A stretch of DNA of 12,999 nucleotides from Candidatus Mnemosynella bozhongmuii. Lineage in GTDB: Archaea; Halobacteriota; Archaeoglobi; Mnemosynellales; Mnemosynellaceae. A program made the position numbers and the translations under genes. The DNA lies in the NCBI GenBank assembly GCA_014361165.1, contig JACIWD010000117.1, forward strand, positions 1 to 12,999. Direction: 5' to 3'. Of the stretch, positions 7,520-12,999 are shown in pieces (the stretch's first letter is position 1; each line of letters opens with the position of its first letter). The notes beneath the pieces were generated by a model, which saw only the letters and a program-made list of their open reading frames with translations, ran no database searches and was not told the DNA's origin.

Positions 7520-8770
7520 GTGAGAATAGAGCTGAAATTTGGAAAGGGAACTCTCTCGGCAGAGGTTCCTGAAGAGAACATCACCGAGTTCATATATCCG
7601 GAGGAGCTCGATGGAATTGAAGATGTGAGAGGCGAGGTTCTGAGATGCATCTCCAATCCCATTGATTCTGCTCCGCTTGAGGAGCTTGTGAAGGGGAAGG
7701 AGAAAATTGCAATTCTCGTGAGCGATATCACGAGACCCTGCCCAACAGGAGTTCTCCTGCCTCCTGTTCTTGAAGTTCTCAAAAGGGCAGGGGTGAGGAG
7801 AGAGAACGTCACGATCATCTTCGGGCTCGGCACACACAGAAAGCACACCGAGGAGGAGAAAAGGAGAATAGTTGGAGATGAAATCTACGAAAATTACAGA
7901 TGTCTGGACAGTGACTTAAACGATGTTGTTAATCTCGGAGAGACTTCAAGAGGCACTCCGGTGGAGGTTTTCAGACCGGTTGCAGAGGCGGATTTCATAA
8001 TGTGCATCGGAAACATCGAATTTCATTACTTTGCTGGCTATTCCGGTGGTGTGAAGCCCATAGTTGCGGGAGTTGGTTCAAAGAGCGCCATCGAAAAGAA
8101 CCACATGCTCATGATTGAAAAAGGGGCAGAAGCTGGAAATCTCGAAAGTCCTGTAAGAAAGGACATGGAGGAGTTTGCCTCGATTGTGGGAGTTGATTTC
8201 ATTCTGAACGTCGTTCTGAACAGCAGAGAGGAGATTGTCAGGGTGGTTGCAGGAGATCCAGTAGAGGCGCACAGAGAGGGTGCAAAGACCGTTGACAGCA
8301 TGTACAAGAGGAGGATAAGGGAGAAGTCGGATGTGGTTCTCTGTTCTGCTGGAGGATATCCAAATGACATAAATCTCTATCAGGTGCAGAAAGCAATTGA
8401 CAATGTCAAAAGAGCTGTGAGAAAGGAGGGAACAATAGTAATAACCGCCGAATGTCCCGAAGGTTTCGGAAACGAAATTTTCGAGAGATGGATGACAGAG
8501 CACAGATATCTTGAGGAGTTCATGAGGATGAGTGAGAGGGTCAGAAGAGAGTTCACCCTTGGAGGTCATAAAGCAGCATCTCTCTCAATGATCATGAAGC
8601 ATGCAGATATCATGCTCGTCACGAGGATGCCTGAAGAGAGGGTCAGAAGAGCATTCTTTGAGTATGCAGGAGATCTGCAGGATGCATTGAGGCAGATGTT
8701 TGAGAAATACGGAAGGGATCTCAGAATAACTGTTGTGCCATTCGCAAGAACAACTCTGTGTGTTGAATGA
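7520..8770 (+). CDS. larA: LarA-family nickel-pincer racemase/epimerase homologue
   Basis: LarA enzymes racemise or epimerise 2-hydroxyacids by hydride transfer to a nickel-pincer nucleotide covalently held by a lysine. This 416-residue protein keeps the family residues, which line up with Lactobacillus plantarum LarA by steadily growing offsets: R72 in SDITRPCP (R75), H106 in GTHRKHT (H108), H169 and K179 in HYFAGYSGGVK (H174, K184), H195 (H200), and Y287, Q288, K291 in LYQVQK (Y294, Q295, K298). K179 would anchor the cofactor. The only tryptophan is W324, so the lactate-contacting Trp358 of LarA seems absent, and the substrate may not be lactate. GTG is the start; a GGGGGA lies about 10 nt upstream and no better ATG is in frame. 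larB, larC and larE are not in the window. The stop codon abuts the convergent trmI stop. Confidence 0.85.
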   Translation: MRIELKFGKGTLSAEVPEENITEFIYPEELDGIEDVRGEVLRCISNPIDSAPLEELVKGKEKIAILVSDITRPCPTGVLLPPVLEVLKRAGVRRENVTIIFGLGTHRKHTEEEKRRIVGDEIYENYRCLDSDLNDVVNLGETSRGTPVEVFRPVAEADFIMCIGNIEFHYFAGYSGGVKPIVAGVGSKSAIEKNHMLMIEKGAEAGNLESPVRKDMEEFASIVGVDFILNVVLNSREEIVRVVAGDPVEAHREGAKTVDSMYKRRIREKSDVVLCSAGGYPNDINLYQVQKAIDNVKRAVRKEGTIVITAECPEGFGNEIFERWMTEHRYLEEFMRMSERVRREFTLGGHKAASLSMIMKHADIMLVTRMPEERVRRAFFEYAGDLQDALRQMFEKYGRDLRITVVPFARTTLCVE

Positions 8771-9478
8771 CTATTTTCTTGCGATTACGAGATAACCCGT
8801 GTGAGCCACACGGGTGTTCGGTCTTATTCCTCTCTTTGAGATGTTTATTTCTCTTTCAATCAGCTCTATTCCCCTGACACTTGTGAAATTCTGAAGAACC
8901 CTCATTGCTTCAGCTGCTCTGTCAATGTAGGGAGAGTAAACAACGAGATAGCCTCCATCCTTCAGATACTCCGAAACATGAGGTATGACCTCATGGGCTT
9001 CGGGGAGATCAAGTGTTATGACATCAAACTTCGTTCTGAAGTGAATTTTTCTTATATCTCCTATGATGACCTCAACGTTATCTATTCCGAAAGTCCTGAA
9101 ATTCCTGAGGGCAACTCTCGCGGAATGGGGATTGTTCTCGCATGTTATAACTTTTGATGCCACGGTTGCGAGAAATGCGGAAAGAATTCCAGTTCCTGTT
9201 CCCGCATCCAGAACAACATCAGAGGGTTTCAGGCCGGTGTAGGCTATTATTGCACCTATGTCTTTTGGCATGAGCGGTGTTCTTGTTCTGGTGAAGTGAT
9301 GAAAATAATCCTCCGATCTGGCCTCCCTAATGCTGAATTCATATCCGAGATGACTTCTGACTTTTCCATCAGGTGAGCTCAGGATGTCCTCTGCCCTGAT
9401 GACTCCTTTATCAGTATGAATGTCCTTTCCTCTGAAAAGATACCTTCTTCTTCCGTCAGTAATGATTAGCGGCTTCAT
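8771..9478 (-). CDS. trmI: tRNA (adenine-N1)-methyltransferase TrmI (m1A57/58)
   Basis: This SAM-dependent methyltransferase makes m1A at position 58, and in some archaea also 57, of the tRNA T-loop, stabilising tRNA at high temperature. The 235 residues show an N-terminal beta-rich domain (about 1-65), then a Rossmann fold: motif I VLDAGTGTG (89-97), acidic E114 for the ribose, GDI (D141) for adenine, and LDLPEA at 156-161, where D157 matches the catalytic Asp of TrmI. The C-terminal RPNTRVAHTGYLVIARK matches the family ending with its conserved HTGYL. It is the last gene of the PUA-nac-trmI operon; its ATG overlaps the nac stop as ATGA. Its stop is immediately next to the larA stop on the other strand. 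Confidence 0.93.
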   Translation of the reverse strand: MKPLIITDGRRRYLFRGKDIHTDKGVIRAEDILSSPDGKVRSHLGYEFSIREARSEDYFHHFTRTRTPLMPKDIGAIIAYTGLKPSDVVLDAGTGTGILSAFLATVASKVITCENNPHSARVALRNFRTFGIDNVEVIIGDIRKIHFRTKFDVITLDLPEAHEVIPHVSEYLKDGGYLVVYSPYIDRAAEAMRVLQNFTSVRGIELIEREINISKRGIRPNTRVAHTGYLVIARK

Positions 9479-9813
9479 CCCATCAGCTTGAGAATTGCTT
9501 CAGCCAGATCTCCCTTTGCCTCCTCAAGAGCCTTTCTCGCTGTTTCCTCATCGACTCCGGTTTGCTCCATCACGATTCTGATGTCCTCTTCAGATATCTG
9601 AAGCTTCTGAACCTCTTCAACTGTGCCTGTTATCTGAAAGCTCTTCGAGCCTCTCGCTGAGATTACGAGAACCTCCGGATTGGTGATGATGATCTCGGAG
9701 TTCTTTCTGAAAATGATGACCTTCTCAACATCTTCCATTTCCTCCATCTCTATTCCCATCTGCTTCATCATCCTCATCATTGCCCTGGGATTCATTCCTC
9801 CTCTCTGAAACAA
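9475..9813 (-). CDS. nac: Archaeal nascent polypeptide-associated complex protein (alpha-NAC)
   Basis: NAC is a ribosome-associated homodimeric chaperone that shields emerging polypeptides. The 112-residue protein has a Met-rich N-terminus (MMRMMKQMGIEM), a NAC beta-barrel core (about 27-75, VEKVIIFRK...NPEVLVI...FQITGTVEEV), and a C-terminal UBA domain (about 75-112, ISEEDIRIVMEQTGV...ILKLMG). This matches archaeal alpha-NAC in length and order. The start is probably the TTG at 9813: it sits six bases after a perfect GGAGGTG, whereas the next ATG (9795) has its GGAGG only one base away. The first ATG reading would shorten the protein by six residues. It is three bases after the PUA stop and overlaps trmI by 4 nt, so the three genes are clearly co-translated. 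Confidence 0.94.
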   Translation of the reverse strand: MFQRGGMNPRAMMRMMKQMGIEMEEMEDVEKVIIFRKNSEIIITNPEVLVISARGSKSFQITGTVEEVQKLQISEEDIRIVMEQTGVDEETARKALEEAKGDLAEAILKLMG

Positions 9814-9816
9814 AAT

Positions 9817-10293
9817 CTACACCTCCTTTTTTATGCTCTCCCTAACAGAAACTGCCATTCCTCTTTTGAAAACCCCCATTTCGCAAGATGAGAGAACGGC
9901 TCTTCCTGTTGCAAGAAGCCTGTCATCTTCATCAACAACAAGAACCTCATCGAGAGCTCTGATGTTCTCATCGCACCTCAGAACATGTTTTGAGAAGACA
10001 TTTTTTCCATCCGCCACAAAAGGCGCGGCCTCTGAATTCACGAAGACTCTTAGCCGGGGAGGGGGTATTTTTGAGTGGAGCTTTCTTGCTCCGTAGATGC
10101 TGAGAGTGAGTAAACCGCATTCTGCTCTCAGAGTCGCGATCCTTTTTCCCTCTTCTAAAATCTGCCTTATCTTTCCTGTTGAAGAGAGAATGAATTCGCA
10201 GTTATCCGGGAAGAGAGCCTCTCCCGCACCCTCTCCAAACTGATAATCAGCTATCCTTCTAACCCTTCTCAGCATCTCGGAGACCATCCGCAT
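9817..10293 (-). CDS. PUA-domain protein related to the C-terminal module of archaeosine tRNA-guanine transglycosylase
   Basis: A small RNA-binding protein with two parts. Residues about 10-75 carry RIADYQFGEGAGEALFP and TLSIYGARKLH, which resemble the C2 domain next to the PUA in archaeosine TGT/ArcS. Residues about 80-155 are a classic PUA domain (RLRVFVN, APFVADGKNVF, VLVVDEDDRLLATGRA, EMGVFKRG). The catalytic TGT barrel is absent, so this is a stand-alone tRNA-binding module; its role is unknown and may be targeting or assisting a modification enzyme. I choose ATG 10293 (158 residues). The upstream ATG at 10314 lies inside the likely TATA box, about 24 nt before the expected transcription start, so its seven extra residues are unlikely to be made. 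It is the first gene of an operon with nac (3-nt gap) and trmI. Confidence 0.88.
   Translation of the reverse strand: MRMVSEMLRRVRRIADYQFGEGAGEALFPDNCEFILSSTGKIRQILEEGKRIATLRAECGLLTLSIYGARKLHSKIPPPRLRVFVNSEAAPFVADGKNVFSKHVLRCDENIRALDEVLVVDEDDRLLATGRAVLSSCEMGVFKRGMAVSVRESIKKEV
9820..9826 (-). promoter_or_regulatory. Shine-Dalgarno site that decides the nac TTG start
   Basis: The minus strand reads GGAGGTG, then TAGATT, then TTG. The site is a full match to the archaeal anti-Shine-Dalgarno sequence, lies inside the last two codons (GAG GTG) of the PUA gene, and has ideal six-base spacing to the TTG at 9813. It supports a non-ATG start for nac and coupling to the upstream gene. Confidence 0.7.
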
Positions 10294-10294
10294 C

Positions 10295-10303
10295 AAATTT
10301 ATG
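10295..10303 (+). promoter_or_regulatory. TATA-like box for the nnr-moaC-pgi operon (nearly leaderless)
   Basis: AAATTTATG on the + strand is centred about 30 nt before the ATG at 10330, giving an expected leader of only about 0-5 nt. The bases just before the ATG (ATCTTTCCTG) hold no Shine-Dalgarno site. The box lies within the first bases upstream of the opposing PUA start codon, so the two promoters interlock. Confidence 0.5.
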
Positions 10304-10311
10304 TGATGGTT

Positions 10312-10322
10312 CAATAAATATC
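10312..10322 (-). promoter_or_regulatory. TATA box for the PUA-nac-trmI operon (leaderless)
   Basis: Reading the minus strand, GATATTTATTG is centred about 25 nt before ATG 10293. This is the archaeal TATA-to-start distance, so the mRNA would begin at or within a base or two of the ATG (leaderless). No Shine-Dalgarno site precedes that ATG (AAATTTG instead), which agrees. Confidence 0.6.
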
Positions 10323-10329
10323 TTTCCTG

Positions 10330-11763
10330 ATGAGGAGCATCAGCTCATTTGAGATGGAGATCATAGATACAAACTGCGAGTATCACGGGCTCTCAAGACT
10401 CCAGCTTATGGAGAATGCAGGAAAAGGTATCGCTGAAGAGGTCGAGAAGAGAGGGTTCAAAAAGATTGTCATATTTGCCGGAAAGGGAAATAACGGTGGA
10501 GATGCTTTTGTTGCTGCGAGACATCTGAAAGGAGATATTGAGATTTATCTTCTCGGGAAAGCTGAAGAAATAAAAACAGAAATTGCGAGAAGAAACTTCG
10601 AACTTCTCAGAAAATGTGGAGTGAAGATAAAGGAGATAACAGATTCATCGATGCTTCCCGATAAAATTGATGCTGATGTCATCATAGATGCAATTTTCGG
10701 GACAGGTGTCAGGCATCCAATAAGAGAGCCAGAGAAATCTGCAATAGAGCTGATAAACAGGAGCGATGCATTTGTTCTCTCTGTTGATGTTCCCAGCGGA
10801 ATGAATCCAGATGACGGGAGCGGAGAGCTCTCGGTGAGAGCAGATCTGACCGTAACCTTCCACAGAATGAAGAGAGGGCTCGAAGGCATGAAGAATGTTG
10901 TTGTGAAGAGCATAGGAATAACCGAGGAGCTTGAGGAGCTATCCGGACCAGGAGAGCTCAGAGTTCTGATGAGGAGGGAGAGGGGCTCACATAAAGGTGA
11001 GAACGGGAGGATTCTTGTTATAGGAGGTGGCGAGTTCACGGGAGCTCCAGCACTGACCGCGATGGCTGCTCTGCGATGCGGTGCGGACTGGGTGACGATT
11101 GCAGCACCTGAGAAAATAAGGAATGTGATTTCCTCATTCTCACCGAATATGATAGTCAGAGGATATGAGGGAGATTTTCTCTCACCGGAAAACATTGATG
11201 AGCTGAAAGAGCTCATCGAAAGACATGATGTCACGGTTATCGGAATGGGGCTTGGAAGAAGGGAGGAGACAAAAGAGGCGGTGAGAGAGCTTCTGAAAAT
11301 AAAATCGAGGTTTGTGGTTGATGCAGATGCACTGCACGCAGTTTCAGAGCCTCTGAAAACAGAGGCGATTCTCACACCGCACAGGGGAGAGTTCAGAGTT
11401 CTTGGAGGGGAGATTTTTCCATCGAGAGAGGAGATGAAAGAGGAAGTCAGGAGAGTTGCGAGAGAGCTGAGAGCGACCATTCTGCTGAAGGCACCAGAGG
11501 ACATGATATCGGATGGTGAGAGAGTCAGAGTAAATCTCACGGGGAATCCCGGGATGACGGTCGGGGGAACAGGAGATGTTCTTTCCGGAATCACCGCGGC
11601 TCTCTGGATAAAGGAGCCTGCTCTGTATGCCGCCTCCGGAGGAGCTTTCCTCTGCGGACTGGCCGGAGATGTTGCATTCTCCAGGAAAGGCTACTCCCTT
11701 CTTCCAACAGATATCATAGAGTCAATTCCAGAAGCTCTGGAGATGATAAAATGGGCTCTCTGA
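10330..11763 (+). CDS. nnr: Bifunctional NAD(P)HX epimerase / ADP-dependent NAD(P)HX dehydratase
   Basis: This enzyme repairs hydrated NADH and NADPH formed by heat or side reactions of dehydrogenases. The N-terminal YjeF_N epimerase half (about 1-210) has LMENAG (26-31), AGKGNNGGDAF (50-60), DAIFGTG (120-126) and SVDVPSGMNPDDG (151-163). The C-terminal carbohydrate-kinase-like dehydratase half (about 215-477) has SHKGENGRILVIGGG (220-234), GAP..TAMAALRCGA, ILTPHRGEF (347-355) and GNPGMTVGGTGDVLSG (405-420), where D416 is the conserved Asp of the GTGD motif. This fusion is the usual microbial form, and 477 residues is a normal length. The start fits homologues, which begin a few residues before the MExxDxN motif. 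It overlaps moaC by 13 nt and is the first gene of its operon. Hydrated cofactors form faster at high temperature, fitting a thermophile. Confidence 0.94.
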   Translation: MRSISSFEMEIIDTNCEYHGLSRLQLMENAGKGIAEEVEKRGFKKIVIFAGKGNNGGDAFVAARHLKGDIEIYLLGKAEEIKTEIARRNFELLRKCGVKIKEITDSSMLPDKIDADVIIDAIFGTGVRHPIREPEKSAIELINRSDAFVLSVDVPSGMNPDDGSGELSVRADLTVTFHRMKRGLEGMKNVVVKSIGITEELEELSGPGELRVLMRRERGSHKGENGRILVIGGGEFTGAPALTAMAALRCGADWVTIAAPEKIRNVISSFSPNMIVRGYEGDFLSPENIDELKELIERHDVTVIGMGLGRREETKEAVRELLKIKSRFVVDADALHAVSEPLKTEAILTPHRGEFRVLGGEIFPSREEMKEEVRRVARELRATILLKAPEDMISDGERVRVNLTGNPGMTVGGTGDVLSGITAALWIKEPALYAASGGAFLCGLAGDVAFSRKGYSLLPTDIIESIPEALEMIKWAL

Positions 11764-12224
11764 AGTTCACGCATATAAAGGATGGAAAGATTTCAATGGT
11801 TGATGTCACAGAGAAGAGAGATGTTAAGAGAACGGCAACCGCAGAGGGTTTTATAAGACTGAGAAGAGAAACTGTCGAGGCTATAAGAAAAAACGAGGTT
11901 GAGAAAGGAGATGTGATTTCTGCAGCGATCATAGCCGGAGTAATGGGAGTGAAGAAAACTCCGGAGCTCATACCCCTGTGTCATCAGCTCAACATCACCG
12001 GCGTGGATGTTGATGTTAAGATAGAGGAGGATGGCCTCAGAGTCATTCTGAGCGTCAGCTCAGTTGGAAAGACCGGTGTCGAGATGGAAGCTCTCACCGG
12101 AGTCTCATGTGCACTGCTCACAATATGGGACATGGTGAAATCAATGGAAAAGGACGAGACCGGCAACTATCCGGAGACCTGGATAGAGAAGATAAGAGTT
12201 GTGGAAAAGAGAAAGGAGGGATGA
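11751..12224 (+). CDS. moaC: Cyclic pyranopterin monophosphate synthase MoaC
   Basis: MoaC turns the MoaA product 3',8-cyclo-7,8-dihydro-GTP into cyclic pyranopterin monophosphate, the first pterin of molybdopterin (Mo or W cofactor) biosynthesis. The 157 residues contain the family blocks: MVDVTEKRDVKRTATAEG near 16-33, KGDVISAAIIAGVMGVKKT, ELIPLCHQLN with the catalytic-region His, and VEMEALTGVSCALLTIWDMVKSMEKD with the conserved acidic and Lys residues. The ATG lies 13 nt inside the nnr gene, after GGAGATGA with four bases spacing. moaA is not in the window. In a hyperthermophilic archaeon the final cofactor is as likely to carry tungsten as molybdenum (inference). Confidence 0.96.
   Translation: MGSLKFTHIKDGKISMVDVTEKRDVKRTATAEGFIRLRRETVEAIRKNEVEKGDVISAAIIAGVMGVKKTPELIPLCHQLNITGVDVDVKIEEDGLRVILSVSSVGKTGVEMEALTGVSCALLTIWDMVKSMEKDETGNYPETWIEKIRVVEKRKEG
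12215..12220 (+). promoter_or_regulatory. Shine-Dalgarno site deciding the GTG start of the phosphoglucose isomerase
   Basis: GGAGGG ends seven bases before GTG 12228 and overlaps the final moaC codons. No in-frame ATG exists nearby (the ATG at 12221 is in another frame and stops after five codons), so the GTG is the start. Confidence 0.65.
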
Positions 12225-12227
12225 TTC

Positions 12228-12923
12228 GTGGAGCTTGAGATAGGAGGGAGAAGAATCAGAGGAGTTCCGAGATATCTTGATGAGATGAGAGAGGTTCTCT
12301 TCGACGAGGAATATGCAAAGAAAGCTGAAAACGAGCCTCTCTATTACATGTGCAGGGATATCTGCCTCAGCAGGAGGGACATGGAAACTCTCAGAAACTT
12401 CAGGGTGAGATATGATATAACAATCATTCCTCCGAAGTCTCTTGGCGTGGAGTTCGTGAAGACAAAGGGCCACTACCATCCAGAGGTTAAGAGAGGACTG
12501 AGCTATCCGGAGCTCTACGAAGTTCTTGAGGGAGAGGCAATTTTTCTTCTCCAGAAGAATGAGGAGGGGAAGATCACAGATGTTGTTTTTGTGGAGGCAT
12601 CCGAAGGGGACAAGGTGATGATCCCTCCGAACTACGGGCATGTGACCATAAACCCATCGAAAAAGATTCTAAAACTTGCAAACATTGTTTCGAGAGATTT
12701 CTCCTCGGTGTATGAGCCATACGAGAGAATGAGGGGAGCATGCTACTACAGAATTTTTGATGGGTGGATTCGGAATGAGCGCTATGCAGAGATTCCTGAG
12801 CTCAGAGAAGGAGAAAAATGGAGAGAGATGAAGAGGAGGAAGGAGATTTACTCGCTCATAAGAGATGAAGATGAAATTCTGAGAATCTTCAACGATCCAG
12901 AGGAGTGGGAGTGGGAAATTTAG
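12228..12923 (+). CDS. pgiA: Cupin-type archaeal glucose-6-phosphate isomerase
   Basis: This metal-dependent isomerase interconverts glucose-6-phosphate and fructose-6-phosphate in glycolysis/gluconeogenesis and is unrelated in fold to the bacterial/eukaryotic enzyme. The 231 residues contain a cupin core: KTKGHYHPE gives metal ligands H82 and H84, YPELYEVLEGE gives E95 in place of Pyrococcus Glu97, and PPNYGHVTIN gives H138 for Pyrococcus His136. It is longer than the about 190-residue Pyrococcus form because of extensions at both ends, like the Archaeoglobus and Methanosarcina cupin GPIs known to me. The C-terminus after about 180 is very charged and ends in EEWEWEI. It follows moaC by 3 nt and is probably co-transcribed with nnr and moaC, although the functions are not obviously linked. 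Confidence 0.92.
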   Translation: MELEIGGRRIRGVPRYLDEMREVLFDEEYAKKAENEPLYYMCRDICLSRRDMETLRNFRVRYDITIIPPKSLGVEFVKTKGHYHPEVKRGLSYPELYEVLEGEAIFLLQKNEEGKITDVVFVEASEGDKVMIPPNYGHVTINPSKKILKLANIVSRDFSSVYEPYERMRGACYYRIFDGWIRNERYAEIPELREGEKWREMKRRKEIYSLIRDEDEILRIFNDPEEWEWEI

Positions 12924-12999
12924 CTCAGCATCTTGAACCTCTGAGACCTGTTACCGAATCTTCTGGAAAGCTGAAAAGAGTTTTCTTCTCCCCCTTAAA
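12924..12999. other. Right edge: no supported gene, possible 3' end region
   Basis: The last 76 bases after pgiA hold no convincing + strand reading frame. A pyrimidine-rich tract (TTTTCTTCTCCCCC, about 12980-12994) could act as a U-rich archaeal terminator for the nnr-moaC-pgiA operon, or be the reverse strand of a convergent gene. On the minus strand one frame from the edge ends at a TGA (12925-12927) and another reads SRRFGNRSQRFKMLS before a TAA at 12920-12922 but is closed at 12995-12997. Neither can be assigned. Confidence 0.3.

Noticed and set aside
9833..10096. An 87-codon + strand open frame opposite the PUA gene
   Set aside because: It lies fully inside a gene with a clear PUA domain and has no promoter, Shine-Dalgarno site or domain of its own.
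10545..11594. A 349-codon open frame on the minus strand opposite the NAD(P)HX repair gene
   Set aside because: It is Ser/Pro-rich low-complexity translation typical of the antisense of Glu/Arg-rich genes, and the sense strand has a complete, motif-rich enzyme.
12924..12999. Minus-strand C-terminal peptide (SRRFGNRSQRFKMLS) at the right edge
   Set aside because: Its frame is closed by a stop at 12995-12997 with no start codon between, so it cannot be the end of a gene as read here.

Overview
The window is a gene-dense euryarchaeal chromosome segment. The supporting evidence is a single-subunit family-B replicative DNA polymerase, an archaeal alpha-NAC, a cupin-type glucose-6-phosphate isomerase, an archaeal ArcTGT-like PUA protein, TATA-type leaderless promoters, and proteins rich in Glu, Arg and Lys with Arg written almost only as AGA/AGG. 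The purine-rich coding strand and shortened thermophile-type SAH hydrolase suggest a hyperthermophile. The cofactor set (HypF, a nickel-pincer LarA homologue, MoaC, a long cupin GPI) fits Archaeoglobi (Archaeoglobus, Geoglobus or Ferroglobus), but this is inference; no species marker is visible.

Layout. (1) 1-4791, + strand: an amidohydrolase cut by the left edge (SAH/5'-deoxyadenosine/MTA deaminase type), an S-adenosylhomocysteine or S-inosylhomocysteine hydrolase, and DNA polymerase B. The genes overlap by 4 and 11 nt. (2) 4860-7473, + strand: hypF and a small charged helical protein of unknown function, overlapping by 11 nt. (3) 7520-8770, + strand: a larA-family gene with its own likely promoter. 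(4) 8771-10293, - strand: PUA protein, nac, trmI, read in that order. Its last stop codon touches the larA stop codon with no base between. (5) 10294-10329: a compact divergent promoter with two interlocked TATA-like boxes, both placed for leaderless or nearly leaderless mRNAs. (6) 10330-12923, + strand: bifunctional NAD(P)HX repair enzyme, moaC and cupin phosphoglucose isomerase, overlapping or 3 nt apart.

How the genes may work together. The first two genes look like a two-step disposal route for the methylation by-product SAH: deamination to S-inosylhomocysteine, then hydrolysis to homocysteine and inosine. The hydrolase has Lys where the human enzyme has the adenine-contacting Glu59, which agrees with an inosine-type substrate. 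hypF and larA both serve nickel enzymes. The minus-strand operon joins a tRNA-type RNA-binding module and a tRNA m1A methyltransferase to a nascent-chain chaperone. The last operon is metabolic housekeeping: nicotinamide repair, molybdopterin biosynthesis and hexose-phosphate isomerisation.

Most of the window is ordinary core archaeal gene content. I saw no mobile element, CRISPR array, tRNA or rRNA, and no gene-free stretch over 300 bases. The points most worth testing are the deaminase/SIH-hydrolase pair, the substrate of the LarA homologue, the unknown protein after hypF, and the interlocked leaderless promoters.
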